A DNA stretch of 50,378 bases from Candidatus Parcubacteria bacterium (GCA_023432475.1 JAEYUN010000021.1:1-50378); one strand, 5' to 3'; shown: positions 16,279-26,327, counted from the first letter of the stretch. The notes: generated by a model not told the origin, from the letters alone. Made by a program: numbers and translations.

Positions 16279-16620
16279 ATGAAAACAGTCGATGAAATCA
16301 AAAACATGGTGGCAGCTATGCCGGGCGCCGTCTTAGACTATCCATTTGGTGCTGAAACGGCAGTTTATAAAGTCGGCTCCTCTACAGGTAAGATGTTTGC
16401 GCTCGTTGCCGAACACAGCCGGCCGGTTCGGCTGAGTCTTAAATGCGACCCGCAACTGGCCGAGTTATTGCGCGAACGCTATGAATCAGTTCTGCCCGGG
16501 TATCATCTGAACAAAAAACACTGGAATACCATAGTTTGTTCGGGGCAGCTGGATGAGGGCGAATTACAAGATCTTATACGTCACAGTTTTGAACTGGTTA
16601 ACTCTTCTCAAGCTGATTGA
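16279..16620 (+). CDS. MmcQ/YjbR-family protein
   Basis: A 113-residue protein of the YjbR fold (double-wing, CyaY-like), recognised by MPGAVLDYPFGAETAVYKVG (about 14-33), a middle strand with RLSLKCDP (about 54-61) and LNKKHWNTIV (about 76-85). The biochemical role in this family is not well defined; some members are annotated as DNA-binding. TACAAT (16263-16268) ends 10 nt before the ATG, favouring this start over a longer frame from 16210. Its last 23 bp overlap the opposing gene. Confidence 0.75.
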   Translation: MKTVDEIKNMVAAMPGAVLDYPFGAETAVYKVGSSTGKMFALVAEHSRPVRLSLKCDPQLAELLRERYESVLPGYHLNKKHWNTIVCSGQLDEGELQDLIRHSFELVNSSQAD

Positions 16621-17167
16621 AGTAAAAAGTTAAGTTCTGTTGCAAGGAAGAGAGCACCTGGCGCGTCTTGGAACTGGTGGATTCCTGATAAGCAGTCTCA
16701 GCTAAGGCAAAAAGCGCCTTAAGTTCGTCTTGCAGTATTTGCCGGTAAGTAGTGTCATGGTTACCACTGGCCAGGGCGGTTTTGAGGGCGTCTTTATAAC
16801 CAGCCAGTCTGGTAGCTTCGTTATTTTTTAAATCGGCCAGGCTTTTATCGTTTTTGTTGGTTGGTAAGATGCTTTTCATAGCTGCCCGATCTCCATCGAT
16901 AACTATCATTAGCTCGGCATTGAATTTTTTCAACTCACCGTTTCTTATGTTAGTAGCAGAACTTAAAGTTAGCGCATTTAAGTTATCTAAGCGGTAACCC
17001 AAAGACGACAAGGACGAACTGCCGCTGCCCCTGGCAAAAATAAGGCCAAGAATAACAACAACCACCAAAAAGGAGCCAGCTATTATCAGCACCAGTTTCC
17101 AGTTAAGGCCTGGTCGTGGCAGTTTGGCTGGTACGGGTGTAGGTAGGCCTTTGTACGTTGGATCCAT
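16598..17167 (-). CDS. Single-pass membrane protein of unknown function
   Basis: A 189-residue protein, not recognised. After a Pro-rich N-terminus there is one TM helix (KLVLIIAGSFLVVVVILGLI, about 25-44), then a helical extracytoplasmic domain with many Leu, Ala and Lys, likely a coiled coil. A TTTAAT hexamer (17175-17180) lies 7 nt before the ATG. The 3' end overlaps the YjbR-like gene by 23 bp, the largest convergent overlap in the window. Confidence 0.6.
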   Translation of the reverse strand: MDPTYKGLPTPVPAKLPRPGLNWKLVLIIAGSFLVVVVILGLIFARGSGSSSLSSLGYRLDNLNALTLSSATNIRNGELKKFNAELMIVIDGDRAAMKSILPTNKNDKSLADLKNNEATRLAGYKDALKTALASGNHDTTYRQILQDELKALFALAETAYQESTSSKTRQVLSSLQQNLTFYFNQLEKS

Positions 17168-17223
17168 CTTCCATATTAAAGCACAAGCGATAACAGGGGC
17201 GCAAGGGTGCTACAATAAAGTGT

Positions 17224-18966
17224 ATGAATAACGACGCGCGCGATGAGGTGCGATCTAGGCTGGCCATTGAGGACGTTATAGGTGAATATGTTCAGCTAAA
17301 AAGAGCCGGCCGTAACTGGAAAGGGCTTAGTCCTTTCTCCGATGAAAAAACGCCGAGTTTCTTTGTTAGTCCCGATAAAAATATTTGGCACGACTTCAGT
17401 TCTAACCAGGGCGGCGATATATTTAGTTTTATCATGCAAGTCGAAGGAGTGGATTTCCGCCAAGCGCTAGAAATGTTGGCTCGCAAAGCCGGAGTCGACC
17501 TTGGTCTATACGATAGTAGCAGCTCAAAAGAGTTGGCTGAGAAGAAAAAGCGTTTGAATAAAATCAATGAAAGTGCCGCCATATTTTTCCAGCGTAGTCT
17601 CTATAACACCCCGGCAGCCGTTGCCTATGTAAAAAAAAGGGGCTTTGACCGTAATTCTGTCCATGACTTTAAAATCGGCTACGCTCCAGCAGGCGGCTCT
17701 GTTCTTAAAGATTTCCTGTTTAGCAAAGGCTATCAACAGCGCGACCTAACTGAGGCCGGTCTGGTTGGATCGCGCGGTAATGATCTGTTCCGAGAGCGTA
17801 TGATGGTTCCGCTTTCCGACGGCCAAGGTCAGGTGATTGGGTTTACTGGACGAATTATGGCTGATATCGAAGGTGCGCCAAAGTATTTGAACACCCCACA
17901 AACGGTGCTTTATGATAAAAGCCGCCATGTATTCGGTCTGACTCAGGCTAAGCAGGCAATCCGAGAAAACGGTTTCGCTGTTATAGTTGAAGGAAATCTA
18001 GATGTCGTAAGCAGTCATCAAGCGGGAGTCAAGCAGACGGTTGCAACGGCGGGGACGGCCATAACCGAACATCACTTAAAAGCGCTCAGCCGTTTGACAA
18101 GTGACATAAGGCTGTGTTTTGACGGTGATAAAGCTGGCATTGCTGCAACCGAACGGGCCATCGCCATCTCTCAGAGTGTGCGGGTTGAGCTAAGCATTAT
18201 CTCGTTACCGCATGGTTTTAAAGATCCCGACGAATTGATTCAAAAAGATGCTGCTCGGTGGGCTAGCGTAGTCGAGGAGATGCGGCCGGCTATCGAATGG
18301 GTAATCGATCAGTACGAGGCTCGTAACGATGTCACGTCGGCAGTGGGCAAGCGTCAGCTGACGACCGAAGCGCTGCGTTTACTTAAGGCTGTTGAAGACC
18401 CTATAGAACGCGAACATTATTTTGATATATTGGCGTCTAAGACCGGAGCCTCGCTGGGCGCTATCGAGGCTCGTTTTGAACAGCTCGATAGCGGAAACGA
18501 CGAGCGCCAGCTCAAAGCTATTAAAAATACTAACTTCGAGATTGCCGGCAAAGAAATTGTCAGTCAGGACTATTTACTGGCGTTGATGAGTTGCGAAGAG
18601 GGGGCGATTGACGTCGCTAGGTCGCTGGGCGCGGAATACTTTGACGGTATGGAGCGTCAGGTACTCTACACTTATCTTATCGGTTCGCGCGACCAGAATC
18701 TCGATAAGAATATTCCCGACGAGTTGCACGAAATAGAAACCTATGTCAAAATAGTTCTGTTAAAAGCCGAGACACGATACCAATCATTAGATGGTCAAGA
18801 CAGGCTCGTTGAAGCCGTCAGTCTCGTACGCCAACTAAAACAGCAACATCGAACCCGTCAAAAACAACAATTAATAGATGCACTTCGTCAGGCTGAAAGC
18901 ATGCACGATGAAGTTGAGAGCGAGCGGCTACGCACCGCGCTCAACGCACTCATAAGAGAGGAATAA
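17224..18966 (+). CDS. dnaG: DNA primase lacking zinc ligands
   Basis: Synthesises RNA primers at the replication fork, 580 residues. The CHC2 domain fold is kept ([18 protein letters not shown], then [11 protein letters not shown]) but all four zinc ligands are replaced: Ser36, Ser39, Asp57 and Ser60 stand where Cys, His, Cys and Cys are expected. The TOPRIM core is intact with E256 (VIVEGNLDV) and D300/D302 (CFDGDKAG). The C-terminal region is presumed to bind the helicase. TACAAT (17211-17216) ends 7 nt before the ATG, so the dnaG-rpoD mRNA is probably leaderless. Confidence 0.93.
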   Translation: MNNDARDEVRSRLAIEDVIGEYVQLKRAGRNWKGLSPFSDEKTPSFFVSPDKNIWHDFSSNQGGDIFSFIMQVEGVDFRQALEMLARKAGVDLGLYDSSSSKELAEKKKRLNKINESAAIFFQRSLYNTPAAVAYVKKRGFDRNSVHDFKIGYAPAGGSVLKDFLFSKGYQQRDLTEAGLVGSRGNDLFRERMMVPLSDGQGQVIGFTGRIMADIEGAPKYLNTPQTVLYDKSRHVFGLTQAKQAIRENGFAVIVEGNLDVVSSHQAGVKQTVATAGTAITEHHLKALSRLTSDIRLCFDGDKAGIAATERAIAISQSVRVELSIISLPHGFKDPDELIQKDAARWASVVEEMRPAIEWVIDQYEARNDVTSAVGKRQLTTEALRLLKAVEDPIEREHYFDILASKTGASLGAIEARFEQLDSGNDERQLKAIKNTNFEIAGKEIVSQDYLLALMSCEEGAIDVARSLGAEYFDGMERQVLYTYLIGSRDQNLDKNIPDELHEIETYVKIVLLKAETRYQSLDGQDRLVEAVSLVRQLKQQHRTRQKQQLIDALRQAESMHDEVESERLRTALNALIREE

Positions 18967-18974
18967 TCATTCAA

Positions 18975-19988
18975 ATGACAGATTTTGACGACAATGACCT
19001 TAAAGACGACTCGCTGCTTGACGATGAGCAGGTGGATTTGCCTATAGCGCCGATTGTAAGTAGCGACGATTTTGCCGACGAGGAGCCAGATGTCGAAGAG
19101 TTAGACGAGACGGAAGTCTGGCAGGGCGGTAATGACTATTACGACGAGGTTTCGGATGATTCGGTTAGGCTATACCTGCGTGAAATCGGTAAGATTCCTC
19201 TGTTGAACGCCGAGGAAGAGCTGGATTTGGCGCAAAGGGTGGTGGCCGGTGATAAGAAAGCCAAAGACAAAATGGCCGAAGCAAACATGCGCCTAGTGGT
19301 GTCTATCGCTAAGCGCTACTCGGGCCGTGGTCTGGATTTTCTTGACCTGATACAGGAAGGTAACACCGGGCTATTGCGCGCAGTTGAAAAATTTGACCCG
19401 GACAAAGGGTTTAAGTTTTCGACCTACGCTACTTGGTGGATTCGCCAAGCGATTACGCGGGCGATTGCCGACCAGGCCAGGACTATTCGCATACCGGTCC
19501 ACATGGTTGAGACAATCAATAAACTGCTGCGAACTCAGCGGCGAATGACTCAAGAGCTTAACCGCGAGCCATCTATCGAAGAGCTGGCAAAAGAGCTCGA
19601 GATGGAGCCGGAAAAAGTCGAGTATGTGATGAAGATTAAACAGGATATTCATTCACTTGATGCTGGCGTCGGCCGCGATGGCGATGACGACAGCGAGTCG
19701 GTACTGGGTGATTTTATCGAAGACGAAGACGCCAAGAGCCCTGAATCTTCCGCCGGTGACCAGTTGTTGAAAGAACAGGTATCGACTATTTTAGGAGCTC
19801 TAACCGAACGCGAACAGAAGATTATCAAGATGCGTTTTGGGCTCGATGACGGCAAAAACCACACCCTAGAGGAAGTTGGCCAAGAATTTTCGGTCACCCG
19901 CGAGCGTATCCGTCAGATAGAAGCTAAAGCTCTTGCCAAACTGCGTAAACACAAAGACGCCAAAAAACTTTACGAGTACTTGCAATAA
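18975..19988 (+). CDS. rpoD: Principal sigma factor (sigma-70 family)
   Basis: A 337-residue group 1-type sigma factor with a short acidic N-terminus (about 1-55) in place of a full region 1.1. Region 1.2 begins [16 protein letters not shown], region 2 contains [20 protein letters not shown] and [17 protein letters not shown] (about 100-165), region 3 follows, and region 4 has the HTH with [17 protein letters not shown] (about 302-318). It is 8 nt downstream of dnaG, the familiar dnaG-rpoD macromolecular-synthesis pairing. It would recognise the TATAAT-type hexamers described throughout the window. Confidence 0.95.
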   Translation: MTDFDDNDLKDDSLLDDEQVDLPIAPIVSSDDFADEEPDVEELDETEVWQGGNDYYDEVSDDSVRLYLREIGKIPLLNAEEELDLAQRVVAGDKKAKDKMAEANMRLVVSIAKRYSGRGLDFLDLIQEGNTGLLRAVEKFDPDKGFKFSTYATWWIRQAITRAIADQARTIRIPVHMVETINKLLRTQRRMTQELNREPSIEELAKELEMEPEKVEYVMKIKQDIHSLDAGVGRDGDDDSESVLGDFIEDEDAKSPESSAGDQLLKEQVSTILGALTEREQKIIKMRFGLDDGKNHTLEEVGQEFSVTRERIRQIEAKALAKLRKHKDAKKLYEYLQ

Positions 19989-20038
19989 GCGCTTTTGCTT
20001 GCGTTTAAAGGGTGGCCTCTCTTATACTGAGCGCTATC

Positions 20039-21085
20039 ATGATAGGTGAGTTCGAGGAAAACAGTCCTAAGCTACCGCAACTTCCTTCCTATGAGGCAGA
20101 ATTTGAGGATTACTTTCGGCGGGTACAAACTCAAGGCTCGCCCGGTAAAACACTAGTCAACATATCGAGATATTACAACGAGCTATCGGAGTTGCCAGAT
20201 ATGTTTAGTCGGACCTCTGATACAAATCAGCAAATTTCTTATGCGGAAGAAGCGATTGCTAGATGGAAATCGCTTTTTGATGCCATAGCTACTAAGTATG
20301 GGGAAGCTATTGTGCCAGAAGGTGTTGAATATTTTGCTTGGGTGATTGATAGATTAGAACGTTATGCCAGCAGCGGCGAAATACCGGCTACATATGCCGC
20401 TATGTTGCTTAAATACTTCGAAGGCGCTCAGCCCAGCCAGATAAGGCGTTTGCTCAGCTCCAAGCTCGGTGACAACGACAAAGAGATTCAGACCATTAGA
20501 CGATATTTTATTAACTCGCTCGGCCGCAGCGATGAAGAGCTGGGACGGAATAATGGCGCTAACGACCATCGACTCGGCACCGCGGCGCTCAAGTCGCTCG
20601 CCCGCCCGGCCGAAGAAACTAAAGAAGCGCCAGTATATATAAGGCCTAACGTCACGTATACAGTGAACCAGCTGGTGAGCAATTTTGGTGGCAACAAAGG
20701 TGTGTATCAAAGAATGTTCGACTTGGTCGCCGACTTTAGAGTTAGTGACGAGGATACGCAAACAGTCCAGAACACCTTATTTAAAGTAGTCAGCGAGATG
20801 GTTCGTCCGTCGCAGAGGGCTAGGTTACCTGAGAGTATCAGGATAGATATAGAAAGTGAAGCACGTTGGTTGGTTATTTTATGCGGCCGAGAATTAGTAA
20901 AAGGGGAGGATGGATGGAAATCGAGGCCCAGCAAACGACGACCAAGTATAGAAGGGGTGCGTAATTTTGCCATCCTTATGTCTAAATTACGCCAAAGCAA
21001 CACAACGCCTGATGAAGCTGAGATGGCCACTATGTCGGCGCTCGCCAAAATGATTGAATATCAAAAACACTATAGAGCTACATGA
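20039..21085 (+). CDS. Soluble protein of unknown function
   Basis: A 348-residue protein that I do not recognise, without signal peptide or TM segments, predicted mostly helical. Its charged N-terminus is rich in Glu. A middle region has the stretch AMLLKYFEGAQPSQIRRLLS (about 119-138). The ATG at 20039 is chosen because TATACT (20023-20028) lies 10 nt upstream; a longer frame would start inside that promoter. It sits between rpoD and polA, so it may be part of the replication/transcription neighbourhood, but nothing in the sequence gives a function. Confidence 0.6.
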   Translation: MIGEFEENSPKLPQLPSYEAEFEDYFRRVQTQGSPGKTLVNISRYYNELSELPDMFSRTSDTNQQISYAEEAIARWKSLFDAIATKYGEAIVPEGVEYFAWVIDRLERYASSGEIPATYAAMLLKYFEGAQPSQIRRLLSSKLGDNDKEIQTIRRYFINSLGRSDEELGRNNGANDHRLGTAALKSLARPAEETKEAPVYIRPNVTYTVNQLVSNFGGNKGVYQRMFDLVADFRVSDEDTQTVQNTLFKVVSEMVRPSQRARLPESIRIDIESEARWLVILCGRELVKGEDGWKSRPSKRRPSIEGVRNFAILMSKLRQSNTTPDEAEMATMSALAKMIEYQKHYRAT

Positions 21086-21132
21086 GATTTAACTAAGACC
21101 TGGCAATGTCAGGAGGACTGTATACTATAGGT

Positions 21133-23658
21133 ATGAAGAGATTAGCTATTATCGACGGAAAGAGCGTGTTTTACCGCGGCTATTATGCTATGCCTAACTT
21201 GTCGACGGCCGACGGTACGCCAACCGGCGGTGTTTATGGCTTTGCGGCTATGAGTCTTGAACTCATGAAAAAACTCAAACCGGACTACGTGGCTGTTGCT
21301 TGGGATAAGCCAAAAACTAACATCCGAAAACGAAAGGCTCTATATCCCGAATACAAAGCTGGCCGTAAACCAGCGCCGCCGGATTTTTACGAACAGATCC
21401 CTTTACTTAATGAGCTGCTCGATGCCTTCGGTTGGCCTCTTTATGAGCTGGATGACTATGAGGCAGACGATATTATCGGCGCGCTTGCCAAACAGGCCAA
21501 CGATCAGGGTATTGAAGCCTGTTTGATAACTTCCGATCTTGATGCATTGCAGCTGGTCGGGCCGCTTACACATGTTTATGCTCTCAAAAAAGGCTTCACA
21601 CAAATAGAATTGTTCAAACCGGAGACTTTTGAGGCCAAATACGGCATAAGGGTTGACCAGTTTCTCGACCTCAAAGCTCTCAAGGGTGATAGCTCCGACA
21701 ACATACCAGGAGTTCCTGGGGTGGGTGAGAAGACAGCTATCGAGCTGCTTAAAAAATATGACACGCTTGATGGTGTCTACGATAATCTATGGGAAGTAAA
21801 AGATAGTCTGCGTCGCAAACTTGAAGATGGTAAAGCATCAGCCTATCTCAGCAAAACCATCGCCGAGCTTTGGACAGACGCCCCGGTTAAGCTAGACCTG
21901 GCCGTTGCCGATGTCACCGACCTAGATAAACCTCATCTCAAACAAGTTTTAATCAAGCTGGAGTTTCGCAGTCTACTACGCAACTTGCCGAGTTATATGC
22001 GTGCGGAGGAGACGGCAGATGAGCTGGTGCAAACTAGCAACGTCGAACCGGCTAGTATCGAAGTAGTGAGCGAAAAAGTATTCGTCCGGCTTACCATGGC
22101 TGAGAAATTGGTGGTTGTGAAAGTGGGCGAGGAATACTTTGTTTCTGACTCTGCCCAAACGGCGGTTAAAGTTGATATTAATCAACTCGTACGTCTAATT
22201 GGCGAGTCAACTTTTATCGTACATGGTGGTAACGAGCTTTGTCTTGATATTTTACGACATAAGCATTTAGGCTTGCCAACGATCTATGATACCAACCAAG
22301 CGGCTTTTTTACTTAATCCTCTACGTAAATCGCGGGCGCTGTCCGACATGATGGGAATTGATGAGGCAGAGCCAACTCAGGCCACTGCTGCACTTTGGGC
22401 ATTGTACGAGGAGCAGTCGTCGGAGTTTGAAAAACTACCAAAACTCAAAAAACTAGCATATGAAATCGATTTTCCGCTCATACCGATTTTGGCGCGCATG
22501 GAACACCGCGGTATTATGCTCGATACGGCTTTCTTGGGTGAAATGAACCAAGATTTGACCCGCGAGATTGCCGAGACGGAGCAGGCTATGTATGACTTGG
22601 TGGGACACAGCTTCAATATTGGTTCGCCGTCACAACTGAGCGAAGTATTGTTTACCAAGCTACAGCTGCCCACGCTAGGTATCAAAAAAGGTAAGACTGG
22701 TTTCTCGACTGGTCAGAAAGAGCTCGATAAGTTGCGCGGCCTGCACCCAGTGATTGAGTTAATAGAGAAGTACCGCGAACTAACTAAGTTGCAAAACACC
22801 TATGTTGAGACGCTGCCAAAACTTGTCGATGACCAGTCGCGTCTACATACCACTTTTAACCAAGACGTGGCCGCCACCGGACGTCTCAGCTCAACCGATC
22901 CTAACTTGCAGAACATTCCGATTCGGAGCGATGTCGGCAAGAAAATTCGTGAAGCTTTCGTACCCGATAACGGCAATGTCTTTGTCGGGGCTGACTATAG
23001 CCAGTTTGAACTCCGTTTAGCGGCGGTTCTCGCCGGTGATAAGCAAATGATAGAGGACTTTAACTCAGACGTAGATATCCACACTAAGACCGCTTCGGAG
23101 GTTTATGGCATACCCATGGAGCAGGTAACTAAGAACCAGCGCCGAGATGCCAAAGTTATTAATTTTGGCGTACTTTATGGCATGAGTCCGCATGGATTGG
23201 CGGCTGCGACCGGCATGACTTTTACGGAAGCAAAAAAGTTTATCGACGATTATTTTAAACTCCGCATATCAATTCGCCGCTATATTGACGCCACCATAAC
23301 TCGCTCTCGCAATGACGGCTTTGTTGAAACATATTTTGGCCGTAGACGACCCACACCAGATGTGAAATCGAGCAACTTTATTGTTCGTTCTGGTGCGGAG
23401 CGGGCAGCTGCTAATATGCCGATTCAAGGCACCGAGGCTGATCTCATGAAAATGGCGATGATAAAAGTCGAGGAAGAGATCCATGGTTTTGGCGTCCAAG
23501 TCCTGCAAATCCACGACTCGATACTAGTTGAATGCCCGGAAGAAAACGCCGAAAAAGTCCGTGAGATTCTAAAGTCAACCATGGAAAATATTTATCCAGA
23601 ATTGGAAGTTAAGCTGAAAGTTGACGTGGAAGTCGGCAGAAACTGGGGGGAACTATAG
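21133..23658 (+). CDS. polA: DNA polymerase I with degenerate 3'-5' exonuclease
   Basis: An 841-residue family A polymerase for gap filling and primer removal. The 5'-nuclease domain (1 to about 275) shows DDYEADDIIGALA and GDSSDNIPGVPGVGEKTA. The region where a proofreading domain would lie (about 300-440) lacks the DxE and other acidic motifs, so proofreading is predicted absent. The polymerase domain has DPNLQNIPIR (about 589), DYSQFELR (about 620), RRDAKVINFGVLYG (about 670) and IHDSILVE (about 793). TATACT (21121-21126) lies 6 nt before this ATG, which is why I reject a start 27 nt upstream. Confidence 0.95.
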   Translation: MKRLAIIDGKSVFYRGYYAMPNLSTADGTPTGGVYGFAAMSLELMKKLKPDYVAVAWDKPKTNIRKRKALYPEYKAGRKPAPPDFYEQIPLLNELLDAFGWPLYELDDYEADDIIGALAKQANDQGIEACLITSDLDALQLVGPLTHVYALKKGFTQIELFKPETFEAKYGIRVDQFLDLKALKGDSSDNIPGVPGVGEKTAIELLKKYDTLDGVYDNLWEVKDSLRRKLEDGKASAYLSKTIAELWTDAPVKLDLAVADVTDLDKPHLKQVLIKLEFRSLLRNLPSYMRAEETADELVQTSNVEPASIEVVSEKVFVRLTMAEKLVVVKVGEEYFVSDSAQTAVKVDINQLVRLIGESTFIVHGGNELCLDILRHKHLGLPTIYDTNQAAFLLNPLRKSRALSDMMGIDEAEPTQATAALWALYEEQSSEFEKLPKLKKLAYEIDFPLIPILARMEHRGIMLDTAFLGEMNQDLTREIAETEQAMYDLVGHSFNIGSPSQLSEVLFTKLQLPTLGIKKGKTGFSTGQKELDKLRGLHPVIELIEKYRELTKLQNTYVETLPKLVDDQSRLHTTFNQDVAATGRLSSTDPNLQNIPIRSDVGKKIREAFVPDNGNVFVGADYSQFELRLAAVLAGDKQMIEDFNSDVDIHTKTASEVYGIPMEQVTKNQRRDAKVINFGVLYGMSPHGLAAATGMTFTEAKKFIDDYFKLRISIRRYIDATITRSRNDGFVETYFGRRRPTPDVKSSNFIVRSGAERAAANMPIQGTEADLMKMAMIKVEEEIHGFGVQVLQIHDSILVECPEENAEKVREILKSTMENIYPELEVKLKVDVEVGRNWGEL

Positions 23659-23660
23659 CC

Positions 23661-24122
23661 ATGCTTGATAAGGCTAACTATATGAAACAAGGGCGCGATC
23701 AATACTTTGTAGCTATGAAAGTATTGCTTCGGGATGGTGCCAAGTTGCTAATAACCCATGATATTTTTGGTGACTGGGATATTCCTGGCGGCAGAATTCG
23801 CGCCAGTGAGTTTGAAACATCGCTAGAAGCAGTTATCAAACGCAAGATGCGAGAAGAGCTAGGTGTGGGTATCAAATATCATCTTCGAGGGCCGAAAGTG
23901 TTCTTCCGAGTAGCGCGAATTGAACAGGCTCTAGGAGAAGAGGTTCATATTTTCGCAGTCGGTTTTGAAGCGGAATACCTAGGAGGCGAAATAAAACTAG
24001 GCGAGCATCATGACAAGATGGAATGGGTTGATGTCAAAACGTTTAAACCGAGTGATTATTTCACTGGGGGTTGGTTAAAAGGGATTAATGATTACCAAGC
24101 TATCGTGAGGCAGGGAAATTGA
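23661..24122 (+). CDS. Nudix hydrolase with a variant Nudix box
   Basis: A 153-residue Nudix-fold protein. The box region reads GGRIRASEFETSLEAVIKRK then MREELGV: relative to Gx5Ex7REUxEExGU the spacing before the Arg is about 3 residues longer and the following Glu is Lys, while MREELGV keeps the metal-binding REEL core. Activity on a nucleoside diphosphate substrate is plausible but the altered box leaves it open. It starts 2 nt after polA and abuts the HAD gene, so the three are one operon. Confidence 0.75.
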   Translation: MLDKANYMKQGRDQYFVAMKVLLRDGAKLLITHDIFGDWDIPGGRIRASEFETSLEAVIKRKMREELGVGIKYHLRGPKVFFRVARIEQALGEEVHIFAVGFEAEYLGGEIKLGEHHDKMEWVDVKTFKPSDYFTGGWLKGINDYQAIVRQGN

Positions 24123-24530
24123 GTGATTAAAGCCATAATCTTCGATTGCTACGGAGTATTGGTTCGACAAGATTTATTGAGGCGTAGGGTCGTAAATGAA
24201 GAATTGTTCGCTTGGATAAAACGCAACCGGCGTAAGTACGTTTTTGCCGTTTTATCTAACATTGAACGGTCCCAGCTCGACGCATATTTAAGTCCGAAAG
24301 AACAAAGTTATTTTAACGTCCTGCTGGCTTCGTCGGAAATTGGCCGTAGTAAGCCCGACCCAGAAGCTTATAAAATTGTCTCAGCTATTTTGAACGTACC
24401 TACCAAGCAATGTCTGTTCATCGATGACATACAGGCTAACGTTATAGGAGCAGAGGCTACCGGCATGAGTGGACTAGTTTATAAAAATTTTGCTCAGTTT
24501 GAGATGGATGCACAAAAGCTGTTAGACTAG
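24123..24530 (+). CDS. Short HAD-superfamily hydrolase
   Basis: A 135-residue HAD-fold protein starting at GTG directly after the Nudix stop. Motif I is FDCYGV with nucleophile D8, but the usual second Asp is Tyr10; motif II is S45 in VLSNIE; motif III K77 in SKPDP; motif IV D101-D102 in FIDDIQAN. Only about 25 residues separate motifs I and II, so the cap domain is almost missing. Loss of the second Asp suggests altered or no phosphatase activity. Substrate unknown. Confidence 0.7.
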   Translation: MIKAIIFDCYGVLVRQDLLRRRVVNEELFAWIKRNRRKYVFAVLSNIERSQLDAYLSPKEQSYFNVLLASSEIGRSKPDPEAYKIVSAILNVPTKQCLFIDDIQANVIGAEATGMSGLVYKNFAQFEMDAQKLLD

Positions 24531-24535
24531 CAGGT

Positions 24536-25435
24536 ATGAAAAGTGGGCATTGGCGTCGCTGGCAGCCGCGCCTAAAAAACCAAAAGACGATTCCACTAAC
24601 AGATCCGAGTAAAGGGAATGTCTTTAACATAGTCGAAACCCGTCTTACCAGACTGCCTCTTAGTCGACATCTTTGGAAGCGGCACCATGATTTAAGCGTT
24701 CTGGCTGATTATATTGCAGAGGCCAAACACGTTGCTTATCAGTCACATGGCGAACGACGCGCCGAAGATTGGTTGTATTTACTTGCTTTGTCGGCGCCGC
24801 GCGCCGCCGTAGCTCAAGAATCAATGGATGAGCACCCTCATGGCTATCACAACAAGGAGGCTCGTCTTTATGAGCTGATAGATTTCAACGATGCGTTCGT
24901 AGCCGCCGTGCTGGTTCTGCCCAAGCAGCTTTTGCCCGCGGCAACTCAAAGTATCCGACAGTTACTTGATATGGCCTGTAAAAAAGTCGGTACTCGTTGC
25001 TTTTCCGATGAACAATATGAAGCAATTGTGCATGGCTTGAGCCGGGAGATTGCAGTATATCAGGGCTTGCTCGCCGAAGGCTATGAGGCTGAGATGACCA
25101 ATCGGACTGGGGACGCTCTTGGTATCGATATGCGTGTGATAGATCCGAAAACCATGCGCGTAGTCAATATTGATATAAAAACCCGGTCATCGTACCACTA
25201 CCGCATGCAACAGTTGTTACGAGAGGGTAGGTTAGATGAAGAATCTTATCTTATGGCGGACCGTAACGGCTTTGCCATCGTCTTTAACGGCCACGACAGC
25301 CAGCGTACCAAGGTAGTGGTTTGGCGGATTGATCATGAGGTTGTCGGTGAGGTAGTGGACTTTGCTTTTAAAGATACTAAAGCGCTTGCTAATATGATGC
25401 GGGTCATTATGCTAGCTGCCGGTGAGCGCATATAG
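24536..25435 (+). CDS. Possible PD-(D/E)XK nuclease-fold protein
   Basis: No family name comes to mind for this 299-residue protein, but its C-terminal half has the arrangement of a PD-(D/E)XK nuclease core: a helix Glu (E171 in SREIAVYQGLLAEGY), then D198 in GDALGIDMRVID, then D213-I-K215 in VNIDIKTRSS, with 15 residues between the two acidic strands. The N-terminal half is helical and basic. It follows the HAD gene by 5 nt and precedes mutM, so a repair role fits the context. The fold call is inferred from motif spacing alone. Confidence 0.5.
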   Translation: MKSGHWRRWQPRLKNQKTIPLTDPSKGNVFNIVETRLTRLPLSRHLWKRHHDLSVLADYIAEAKHVAYQSHGERRAEDWLYLLALSAPRAAVAQESMDEHPHGYHNKEARLYELIDFNDAFVAAVLVLPKQLLPAATQSIRQLLDMACKKVGTRCFSDEQYEAIVHGLSREIAVYQGLLAEGYEAEMTNRTGDALGIDMRVIDPKTMRVVNIDIKTRSSYHYRMQQLLREGRLDEESYLMADRNGFAIVFNGHDSQRTKVVVWRIDHEVVGEVVDFAFKDTKALANMMRVIMLAAGERI

Positions 25436-25451
25436 TTATATACTAAATAGT

Positions 25452-26321
25452 ATGCCGGAGTTGCCCGAAGTCGAAACTGTTAGAAGTGGTCTTGCCAGGC
25501 TGGTCGTCAAAAAGACGATTCGTTCAATTAGCCATGACACTCCCAAGAGTTTTCCCAACCCACATAGTGAGGTTGAACAGTTTGCTGTCGGCGCTCACGT
25601 CCTAGCAGTTAGGCGCCGGGCTAAAGTTCTGATGATCGACCTTAGTAGCGGCTACACTTTCGTTGTTCACTTAAAAATGACTGGCCAGTTGGTGTTCCGA
25701 GGCCAGGAAATGTTTGGAGCAGGTCATCCAAATGATTCGTTAGTTGGACAGTTACCCGATAAATCTACAAGGGTGGTGATGGAATTCATGGACGGGTCGC
25801 ATCTTTATTTTAACGATCAGCGTAAGTTCGGTTGGATGCGCCTGATGCCAACCTTGTCGGTCCCAGAGATTGATTTTATGAAACGAGTCGGTCCCGAGCC
25901 TTTAGAACAGGCATTTACGGGCAAAGTGCTTTTCGACCGCCTGCAGCGACGCAAAGGTACAACTGTGAAAGCCGCGATATTGGATCAGTCAGTTTTGGCT
26001 GGTATTGGCAATATCTATGCCGACGAGAGTCTATGGGGCGCCCAACTCCACCCAGCTATGTTAGTCAAAAACCTGACTAAGAAGCAAGTTGACTTGCTGG
26101 CTTCGGAGATAAAATATGTTCTAGCTTTGGCTATTGAGAAGGGCGGTTCGACTGATCGTAATTATTTGGATGCTGAAGGCAAAAAGGGAAGCTATTTAAC
26201 TTTTGCTAGAGTTTTCCGCCGGGAGGGCCAGGCGTGTCCGCGCTGCGGCAGCGCTATCGAAAAAACCCGTGTAGCCGGCCGCGGCACACATATTTGTCCG
26301 AACTGTCAGATGATAGAATAG
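25452..26321 (+). CDS. mutM: Formamidopyrimidine-DNA glycosylase
   Basis: Bifunctional glycosylase/AP lyase removing oxidised purines. The 289-residue protein begins MPELPEVETVR, with the catalytic Pro2 and Glu3, and this fixes the start at 25452. The H2TH segment contains SVLAGIGNIYADESLW (about 180-195), and the C-terminal zinc finger keeps four cysteines (CPRCG ... CPNCQ). TATACT (25439-25444) ends 7 nt upstream of the ATG without a Shine-Dalgarno, so leaderless translation is likely. All catalytic elements are present. Confidence 0.96.
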   Translation: MPELPEVETVRSGLARLVVKKTIRSISHDTPKSFPNPHSEVEQFAVGAHVLAVRRRAKVLMIDLSSGYTFVVHLKMTGQLVFRGQEMFGAGHPNDSLVGQLPDKSTRVVMEFMDGSHLYFNDQRKFGWMRLMPTLSVPEIDFMKRVGPEPLEQAFTGKVLFDRLQRRKGTTVKAAILDQSVLAGIGNIYADESLWGAQLHPAMLVKNLTKKQVDLLASEIKYVLALAIEKGGSTDRNYLDAEGKKGSYLTFARVFRREGQACPRCGSAIEKTRVAGRGTHICPNCQMIE

Positions 26322-26327
26322 AGACGA

